Under the pieces are notes generated by a model. That model saw nothing but the letters and a program-made list of their open reading frames with translations. It was not told the DNA's origin and made no database searches. Below are positions 43,066 through 48,676 of a DNA stretch of 48,676 nucleotides, in pieces (position 1 is the first letter of the stretch; each line of letters begins with the position of its first letter). Source of the stretch: an uncultured Erwinia sp. (GTDB lineage Bacteria > Pseudomonadota > Gammaproteobacteria > Enterobacterales > Enterobacteriaceae); the NCBI GenBank assembly GCA_946221915.1, contig CAMIKG010000037.1, positions 1-48,676 on the forward strand, given 5' to 3'. Made by a program: the position numbers and the translations under genes.

Positions 43066-43470
43066 TCACACTGGCGTCGCCTGCGGAATACGCGCAATCA
43101 CCTTAATCTCGAAATCAAATCCCGCCAGCCAGGTTACCCCCACTGCCGTCCAGTTCGGATACGGCGCGTGCGGGAACACCTCCCCTTTCACCTGCATAAT
43201 GGTGGCAAACTGATTTTCCGGATCGGTATGGAACGTGGTGACATCAATAAGGTCATCCAGTGTGCAGCCAGCCGCCGCCAGCGTGGCGCGCAGATTGTCA
43301 AATGCCAGCCGCACCTGCGCGGCGAAATCAGGTTCCGGCGAACCATCGGCACGGCTGCCGACCTGTCCGGAAACAAACAGCAGATCGCCGGAGCGGATAG
43401 CGGCGGAATAGCCATGCTGTTCATACAAAGCATGACGGCTGGCAGGAAATACAGGTTCGCGCGGGATCAT
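43066..43470 (-). CDS. Rid family (RidA-like) protein lacking the RidA arginine
   Basis: The protein has 134 residues from the ATG at 43470, with AAGGT upstream; longer forms run through the operator region and are rejected. The YjgF/Rid fold is clear: LLFVSGQVGSRADG, then QVRLAFDNLRATLAAAGCTLDDLIDVTTFHTD, and a C-terminal EIKVIA strand. RidA hydrolyses reactive enamines/imines using a conserved Arg; here the aligned position is about W107 (PNWTAVGV), placing the protein in a non-RidA Rid branch of unknown activity. It is divergent from a TetR gene whose promoter contains three palindromes. Confidence 0.82.
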   Translation of the reverse strand: MIPREPVFPASRHALYEQHGYSAAIRSGDLLFVSGQVGSRADGSPEPDFAAQVRLAFDNLRATLAAAGCTLDDLIDVTTFHTDPENQFATIMQVKGEVFPHAPYPNWTAVGVTWLAGFDFEIKVIARIPQATPV

Positions 43471-43532
43471 AGTGGTTACCTTTTCAGTGAGCGACGTGAG
43501 TCGGAGATGCACGCTGCGCCAGATTAATTTAA

Positions 43533-43600
43533 TATACGCTGCGTATGTTAAATTAATATCACATACGCCACGTATGTCAATTTTAAATACGCGGCGTATG
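43533..43600. promoter_or_regulatory. Three matching palindromes, TetR operator candidates
   Basis: ATACGCTGCGTAT (43534-43546), ACATACGCCACGTATGT (43561-43577) and ATACGCGGCGTAT (43587-43599) share the form ATACGCNNCGTAT. They are centred at about 43540, 43569 and 43593. They fill the gap between the divergent Rid and TetR genes, and the last one ends 16 bases before the TetR start, consistent with autoregulation. Confidence 0.75.
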
Positions 43601-43615
43601 TGAAATGGAGACACT

Positions 43616-44218
43616 ATGGCTGCACGACGTCGCGCAGAGACAATGGAAGAAAACCGCGTCAAACTGATTGCCGCCGCACGTAAAGCCTTTGCTGAAAAGG
43701 GTTTTGCGGCGGCGTCGATGGATGAACTGACCGCCAGCGTCGGGCTGACGCGCGGTGCGCTGTATCATAATTTTGGTGATAAACAGGGGCTGCTGGCTGC
43801 CGTTGTCGCACAGGTCGACAGCGAAATTGCCCTGCGTGCCAAAGAACAAGCCGCATCGGCCGGTGATGGCTGGCACAGGTTGCTGGCGGAGGGCATCGCC
43901 TATATTGAGATGGCGCTGGACCCGGAAGTACAGCGCATCGTGTTGCTCGACGGGCCTGCGTTTCTCGGCGATCCTTCGCGCTGGCCAAGCCAGAACGCCT
44001 GTCTGGAAGCCACACACAACGCGCTAAGTGAGATGGTGAACCGCGGCATCCTGAAACCCGTCGATATCGAAGCCGCCGCGCGCTTACTGAATGGCGCGGC
44101 GCTTAATGCCGCGCTGTGGGTTGCCGCCAGCGATAATCCTGAAGTGACGCTGGCAAAGGTTACCCAGGCATTTACCCTGCTGGCTGGCGGTTTGCTGGCC
44201 AGTCAGCCAGGGCAATAG
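43616..44218 (+). CDS. TetR/AcrR family transcriptional regulator
   Basis: The 200-residue protein has a TetR helix-turn-helix (about 10-58; AASMDELTASVGLTRGALYHNFGDKQGLL region) and an alpha-helical ligand domain. It looks like the branch that often controls drug or redox genes. The ATG has GGAGA. The divergent Rid gene and the three palindromes in between make it the likely repressor of both. Confidence 0.88.
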   Translation: MAARRRAETMEENRVKLIAAARKAFAEKGFAAASMDELTASVGLTRGALYHNFGDKQGLLAAVVAQVDSEIALRAKEQAASAGDGWHRLLAEGIAYIEMALDPEVQRIVLLDGPAFLGDPSRWPSQNACLEATHNALSEMVNRGILKPVDIEAAARLLNGAALNAALWVAASDNPEVTLAKVTQAFTLLAGGLLASQPGQ

Positions 44219-44298
44219 CCGTCTGCCCTGCCCACACAGTGCGGGTTGTCGCCAGCCGCCCTGCCTGTTTGCTGGCAATAATCGCCAGAACGCACCCA

Positions 44299-44334
44299 TA
44301 AAAAAGCCCCGACAGCGCAAACTGTCGGGGCTTT
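44299..44334 (-). terminator. Rho-independent terminator of mqo
   Basis: AAAGCCCCGACAG (44303-44315) and CTGTCGGGGCTTT (44322-44334) form a 13-bp perfect stem with a 6-base loop. On the minus strand a run of seven T residues follows. It lies about 30 bases past the mqo stop. Confidence 0.92.
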
Positions 44335-44365
44335 CGTCACGTAACTTTTCAGCAGAGGACGAGGC

Positions 44366-46009
44366 TTACAGCGCCATATCCTGCTTCGCGCTTTCCGCAC
44401 GTTTTTCCTGCGGAGCAGCCTGCGGTGCATCTTGCTTCATCTGAATCACTGGCGGTGTAGTCAGTTTCAGCGTTGCAGCAGTGTCATTCCAAATCTGCTG
44501 AGTCAGTGCCGCATTGTCGTTCAGCTTCTGACCAAAGCTCGGAATGATTTCACGGATTTTGGCCTGCCATTCCGCAGATTTAAACTCTTCCGGGAACAGC
44601 TTCTTCATCACGTCCAGGGTGATTGGCGCAGCAGTAGAGGCGCCTGGAGATGCACCCAACAGAGCCGCTACGGTTTTCTGCTGATCGGTCACAATTTCGG
44701 TACCCAGCTTCAGCACGCCGCCCTTCTCAGCATCTTTCTTGATGATCTGTACGCGCTGACCCGCCTGGATCAGTTTCCAGTCTTCTTTCTTCGCGTCAGG
44801 ATAGTACTCTTTCAGCGCTTCGAAGCGGTCTTCATCATTCAGCATCACCTGACCGATCAGGTATTTCACCAGGTCAAAGTTGTCGATACCGACGTTGGTC
44901 ATTGGGCCAACGTTAGAGAAGGTGGTGCTGCTCAGCAGATCGAACAGAGAACCATTCTTCAGGAACTTGGTGGAGAAGGTGGCGAATGGTCCAAACAGCA
45001 CCACACGTTTGCCATCAAAGTAACGGGTATCCAGGTGCGGTACTGACATTGGCGGTGCACCGACAGAAGCCTGACCGTACACTTTCGCCAGGTGACGTTC
45101 AGCCACTGCCGGGTTTTCGGTCATCAGGAAGGAGCCGCCCACCGGGAAGCCACCGTAGTTGTCAGCTTCTGGAATACCGGTTTTCTGCAGCAGCTTCAGT
45201 GCACCACCGCCCGCGCCGATAAACACATATTTCGCATCAACAGTACGCTCTTCGCCGTTTTTCACATCTTTGATGGTAACGTGCCAGGAGTTATCGCTGT
45301 TGCGTTTGAAATCGGTAACTTCAGAAGAGGTTTCCAGTTTGAAGTTGTCGTTCTTTTTCAGGCTGCCGATCAGCTGACGGGTGATTTCACCGTAGTTAAC
45401 ATCAGTACCCACCGGGGTCCAGGTCGCAGCAACTTTCTGCTTAGGATCGCGACCTTCCATCACCAGTGGCGCCCACTGCTTGATCTGCTCAGGATCGGTA
45501 GAGAACTTCATGCCCTGGAACAGCACGGTTTGCTGCAGTGCAGCATAACGCTTAGTCAGGAAGTCAACGTTATCGCCCCACACGAAGCTCATGTGCGCCG
45601 TCGAGTTGATAAAGGAGTTTGGATTATTCAGCACGCCGCGTTTAACCTGCGCCGTCCAGAACTGACGGGAGATCATAAACGCTTCGTTAATTTCCAGCGC
45701 TTTGCTGTAATCAATAGAACCGTCCGCACGCTCTGGGGTGTAGTTCAGTTCCATGTTAGCGGAGTGACCAGTACCGGCATTGTTCCAGCCGTTGGATGAC
45801 TCCAGCGCCACACCGTCCAGTCTTTCCACCATGATCTGTTTCCAGCCTGGCTGCAGCTCTTCCAGCCAGGTGCCCAGCGAGGCGCTCATGATACCGCCGC
45901 CGATCAGCAGGACGTCAGTTTTCTGTGGAGCAGTTTCTGCGTGTGTCGCACAAGAGATTAACAGTGCCGCCAGGGACAGCGCGGGAAGAACTTTTTTTGA
46001 TTTAATCAT
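44366..46009 (-). CDS. mqo: Malate:quinone oxidoreductase
   Basis: The 547-residue protein is collinear with E. coli Mqo (548). The FAD-binding GGGIMSASLGTWLE starts at residue 37, and SSNGWNNAGTGHSA, FVWG, GPFATFSTKFLKNGS and LLGASPGAST are all present. It oxidises malate to oxaloacetate and passes electrons to quinone at the inner membrane. As in E. coli, the N terminus looks like a signal sequence (1-25). Here it includes LISC20, which matches a lipobox; whether this is exported, lipidated or only a membrane anchor is not known. It stands alone with its own terminator and diverges from dcuS. Confidence 0.96.
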   Translation of the reverse strand: MIKSKKVLPALSLAALLISCATHAETAPQKTDVLLIGGGIMSASLGTWLEELQPGWKQIMVERLDGVALESSNGWNNAGTGHSANMELNYTPERADGSIDYSKALEINEAFMISRQFWTAQVKRGVLNNPNSFINSTAHMSFVWGDNVDFLTKRYAALQQTVLFQGMKFSTDPEQIKQWAPLVMEGRDPKQKVAATWTPVGTDVNYGEITRQLIGSLKKNDNFKLETSSEVTDFKRNSDNSWHVTIKDVKNGEERTVDAKYVFIGAGGGALKLLQKTGIPEADNYGGFPVGGSFLMTENPAVAERHLAKVYGQASVGAPPMSVPHLDTRYFDGKRVVLFGPFATFSTKFLKNGSLFDLLSSTTFSNVGPMTNVGIDNFDLVKYLIGQVMLNDEDRFEALKEYYPDAKKEDWKLIQAGQRVQIIKKDAEKGGVLKLGTEIVTDQQKTVAALLGASPGASTAAPITLDVMKKLFPEEFKSAEWQAKIREIIPSFGQKLNDNAALTQQIWNDTAATLKLTTPPVIQMKQDAPQAAPQEKRAESAKQDMAL

Positions 46010-46298
46010 ACCGGATCTGCTATTTCGATTGGTGTTGGTTACAAAAAGTCCGTAAATATTAAAATATTGTTATCCAGAAGTATGGGTGTTTTTAGTTATT
46101 TAATTAAAAATAGCTATTTTTAGTTTATTTAGTTACAAAAACATTTGACCAATTAATCATTAACTCTGAAAGTTTCACGCGTCTGCTGTTACAGACAGCA
46201 GCAGGCGGACAAATCACACATCAACCTGTACGCCCGGGCCTGCATAGCGTATGTTTCACGCCAGTTAACCTAAACTCACTCTTTTTTTAAAGCCTATA
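46010..46298. promoter_or_regulatory. Divergent mqo-dcuS promoter region with an 18-base palindrome
   Basis: The 289-base gap holds a perfect palindrome TAAAAATAGCTATTTTTA at 46105-46122 within an AT-rich stretch (46050-46160). It is a plausible site for an operator or for DcuR, which prefers AT-rich sequences; no consensus match is claimed. Confidence 0.4.
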
Positions 46299-47930
46299 AT
46301 GAGCCAGACATCGCAAAACACGCCCGTAAAACAGCGCCATATGAAACTCAGCACGCTGGTGAGCTTAATGATCGCCGCAGTGATCGTGAGCGTGCTGTTA
46401 AGCGTGCATCTGCTCTATTATGTCCAGATTGACGATTTCACCCGCGCGCACCTGAAAGACAAGGCGCTGGCGGTGGCGCGCACGATGGCGGAAAACCCGC
46501 AGGTACAGCATGGTCTCACCCTGCCCGCCACCAGCAATATTATTCAGCCCATCGCGACGCGCGTAAGAATACGCAATGATTTGCTGTTTATTACCATCAT
46601 TAATATGGATGGTATTCGCTATTCTCATCCAAATCCGCAGCTGATTAACCAGCATTTTCTCGGTAGCGATTTTCTTCCTTCGCTGCAGGGGCACGAAAAT
46701 GTCTCCGTTAACCGTGGTGCGCTGGCGTATGCCCTGCGCGTATTCACACCGATTTATAACGCGCAGCATCAGCAAATTGGCGTGGTCGGAATTGGTATTT
46801 CGCTGAACGATGTCGCCGCCCAGGCAGCGAAAAGCCGCTGGAATATTGTCTGGACGATTCTGATAGGCGCGCTGGTCGGCAGTCTGGGGATATTAATTCT
46901 GGTGACGCGTCTGAAACGCATTCTGCTGGGGCTGGAGCCGTATGAAATTTCCACCCTGTTTCAGCAACGGCAGGCGATTCTTGATTCCGTAAAAGAAGGC
47001 GTGATTGCGGTAGACGATCACGGGCGCGTCACGCTGATTAATCAGGCAGCACGTGAATTGTTGCCGGAAACGGCTGTTCACGCGTTGCTGAATGGTGAGC
47101 TGATAGAAGAAACCCGCGTGATGCTGAGCGGGCTGCGTGAGACGCTGCACCATGGCATGGCGCGCCATGATGAAGAGTTACATGTGCGCGAGCGCATTCT
47201 GCTTGGCAGCATCGTGCCGGTACGCAGCCAGCAGCGGATTATCGGCGCGGTGCTCACCTTCAGGGATAAAACCGAAATTAACCTGCTGATGCAGCGTCTT
47301 GACGGCATGGTAAACTACGTCGATGCGTTACGGGAACGTTCGCACGAATTTATGAACAAGCTGCACGTCATTCTCGGCCTGCTGCATATCAAAAATTACG
47401 CCCGACTGGAAGAGTATGTGCTGCAGACGGCCAATAACTACCAGACTGAAATTGGCTCGCTGCTGCAGAAGATCAAGTCGCCGGTGATTGCCGGCTTCCT
47501 GCTGAGCAAAATTAACCGGGCATCGGACAAGGCGCACCGCCTGACGCTCAGCGACGCCTGCGACCTGCCCGACTACGGCAGTGAACAGCAGGTGGCGGTG
47601 CTGGTCACCGTGCTGGGCAATTTGATTGAAAATGCGCTTGAGGCGTTCGGTGAGCAGAGCGGTGGCGACATCCATGTGATGTTGCACTACCAGAATGGCT
47701 GGCTGACCTGTGAAGTCGGCGATGACGGCCCAGGCATTGCGCCGCAGATGCTGGAGACGCTGTTTGATCGCGGCGTCAGCAGCAAAGGCGAACAGCGTGG
47801 CATGGGGCTGTTCCTGGCCAGACAGCAAACGGAAGGACTGGGCGGTCATATCAGCGTCGAGTCTGAACCGGGGGTCTATACGCAATTTCTGGTGCAGATC
47901 CCATGGAACAAAGGAAATATTACCGCATGA
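46299..47930 (+). CDS. dcuS: C4-dicarboxylate sensor histidine kinase DcuS
   Basis: The 543-residue protein has the same length as E. coli DcuS. It has a first membrane helix (about 20-42), a periplasmic PAS sensor with RYSHP and ALRVFTPIY (the fumarate-binding Arg, His and Phe positions), a second helix (about 183-203), a cytoplasmic PAS domain, the phospho-acceptor H349 in RERSHEFMNKLHV and an ATPase domain with NLIENALEAF, DDGPGIA and GMGLFLAR. It detects fumarate, malate or succinate outside the cell and phosphorylates DcuR. Its stop overlaps the dcuR start (ATGA). Confidence 0.95.
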   Translation: MSQTSQNTPVKQRHMKLSTLVSLMIAAVIVSVLLSVHLLYYVQIDDFTRAHLKDKALAVARTMAENPQVQHGLTLPATSNIIQPIATRVRIRNDLLFITIINMDGIRYSHPNPQLINQHFLGSDFLPSLQGHENVSVNRGALAYALRVFTPIYNAQHQQIGVVGIGISLNDVAAQAAKSRWNIVWTILIGALVGSLGILILVTRLKRILLGLEPYEISTLFQQRQAILDSVKEGVIAVDDHGRVTLINQAARELLPETAVHALLNGELIEETRVMLSGLRETLHHGMARHDEELHVRERILLGSIVPVRSQQRIIGAVLTFRDKTEINLLMQRLDGMVNYVDALRERSHEFMNKLHVILGLLHIKNYARLEEYVLQTANNYQTEIGSLLQKIKSPVIAGFLLSKINRASDKAHRLTLSDACDLPDYGSEQQVAVLVTVLGNLIENALEAFGEQSGGDIHVMLHYQNGWLTCEVGDDGPGIAPQMLETLFDRGVSSKGEQRGMGLFLARQQTEGLGGHISVESEPGVYTQFLVQIPWNKGNITA

Positions 47931-48643
47931 TAAATGTGTTAGTGGTGGATGATGACGCCATGGTTGCCGAGCTTAACCGCTGTTATATCGGCAATATCCC
48001 TGGCTTTACCTGCTGTGGCACAGCAGCCAACCTGCAGCAGGCGAAAGAGCGGCTGTCGCGCACCGATCCGCCGGTGGACCTGATTCTGCTGGATATCTAT
48101 ATGCAGCAGGAAAATGGCCTCGATCTGTTACCTGAACTGCGCACCACCCAACGTCCGGTGGATGTGATTGTGATTTCGTCCGCCGCCGATGCCGCGACGA
48201 TTAAAACCTCGCTGCATTATGGCGTGGTTGACTATCTGATTAAGCCGTTCCAGTTTTCGCGCTTCGAAGAGGCGCTGACCAGCTGGCGGCAGAAAAAAAC
48301 GCTGATGGATAATCAGCAGTTTTATCAGCAGTCGGATCTCGACCAGCTGATTCATGGCGCCAGCGCCACGCCGGAGGAGCCGCAGCGACTGCCCAAAGGG
48401 TTAACGCTGCAGACACTGCGCATTATTTGCCAGTGGATCGATGCGCATGCTACCAGTGAATTTTCCACTGATGAACTGGCGGCGGAAGTGAATATTTCGC
48501 GGGTATCGTGCCGCAAATACCTGATCTGGCTGGCGCAAATTAATATCCTGTTTACCAGTATTCATTATGGCGCGACGGGGCGGCCGGTGTATCGCTACCG
48601 GCTGCAGGAGGAGTATCACAGTTTGCTGACGCAGTATTGTTAA
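47927..48643 (+). CDS. dcuR: C4-dicarboxylate response regulator DcuR
   Basis: The protein has 238 residues from the ATG at 47927, which overlaps the dcuS stop; an earlier in-frame start would add eight unneeded residues. The receiver domain has acidic residues DDDA (8-11), the phospho-acceptor D56 in LILLDIYMQ and K107 in DYLIKPFQ. The C-terminal helix-turn-helix has FSTDELAAEVNISRVSCRKYL. It is closely collinear with E. coli DcuR (239 residues), which activates fumarate/succinate transport and anaerobic fumarate respiration genes. No target transporter gene lies in the window to its right. Confidence 0.95.
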   Translation: MINVLVVDDDAMVAELNRCYIGNIPGFTCCGTAANLQQAKERLSRTDPPVDLILLDIYMQQENGLDLLPELRTTQRPVDVIVISSAADAATIKTSLHYGVVDYLIKPFQFSRFEEALTSWRQKKTLMDNQQFYQQSDLDQLIHGASATPEEPQRLPKGLTLQTLRIICQWIDAHATSEFSTDELAAEVNISRVSCRKYLIWLAQINILFTSIHYGATGRPVYRYRLQEEYHSLLTQYC

Positions 48644-48644
48644 T

Positions 48645-48676
48645 GGGCTGTAGGCTGTGGGCTGTGGGCTGTGGGC
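48645..48676. repeat. Heptanucleotide tandem repeat at the window edge
   Basis: After the dcuR stop the sequence is GGGCTGT, AGGCTGT, GGGCTGT, GGGCTGT, GGGC: at least four and a half units, running off the right edge. One unit has a G-to-A change. The true length is unknown. Confidence 0.9.

Noticed and set aside
43471..43662. 64-residue N-terminal extension of the Rid protein
   Set aside because: It would be encoded by the operator palindromes and overlap the TetR start; a proper ribosome-binding site precedes the ATG at 43470.
1..48676. CRISPR arrays, tRNA or rRNA genes, insertion sequences, phage integrase genes
   Set aside because: No spaced direct repeats, cloverleaf with CCA-type ends, rRNA-like sequence or transposase motif was seen when reading both strands.

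Overview
The window looks like a chromosome segment of an Enterobacterales bacterium, most likely Erwiniaceae (Pantoea/Erwinia type). Support comes from dcuS/dcuR, mqo, pckA and osmB genes that resemble the enterobacterial versions at full length, a periplasmic chorismate mutase, a PQQ glucose dehydrogenase locus, and one gene pair with the hallmarks of a plant-pathogen (Hrp) type III effector and its chaperone. No rRNA, tRNA, CRISPR array, insertion sequence or phage gene was recognised.

Layout. 1-5250: a plus-strand catabolic run (end of a hydantoinase/oxoprolinase B subunit, SDR, aminotransferase, TetR regulator, Glu/Leu-type dehydrogenase, D-2-hydroxyacid dehydrogenase). 5400-7650: a flavodoxin-like quinone reductase and a DsbA-like protein, divergent from a LysR regulator. 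7888-11514: a periplasmic MBL-fold protein without its usual metal ligands, then a bglK/GH4 beta-glucoside pair. 12084-14462: a gcd-type membrane PQQ dehydrogenase broken by one in-frame TAA. 14963-20857: a LysR regulator, a DauR/YheO-like regulator divergent from a cyclodeaminase-family reductase plus PLP enzyme pair, and a facing P450 with an upstream secreted chorismate mutase. 21140-26908: a sugar module (GntR regulator, ManD/RspA-type dehydratase, PTS EIIBC, HAD phosphatase, DeoR regulator).

28634-30542 is the most striking part. A good hrp-box match lies 52 bases before a 306-residue protein with a Cys-His-Asp arrangement. Its stop codon overlaps the start of a CesT-like chaperone, which suggests a HrpL-controlled effector/chaperone operon sitting alone among housekeeping and metabolic genes.

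30621-37255: osmB, an MFS transporter, a small hypothetical gene, a NicO-type metal transporter, pckA with a divergent HypT-like LysR regulator, and an AhpD-like protein. 37575-44218: a polar amino-acid-type ABC transporter whose binding-protein gene is separated from its permease/ATPase genes by an opposite-strand MmgE/PrpD gene. It is followed by a class IV aminotransferase-fold protein that lacks the expected PLP lysine, a Rid protein lacking the RidA arginine, and a divergent TetR gene whose promoter holds three matching palindromes. 44366-48643: mqo and the C4-dicarboxylate two-component system dcuS-dcuR, ending in a heptanucleotide tandem repeat cut by the window edge.

All functional calls were made by reading motifs and recalling families; no database search was run.
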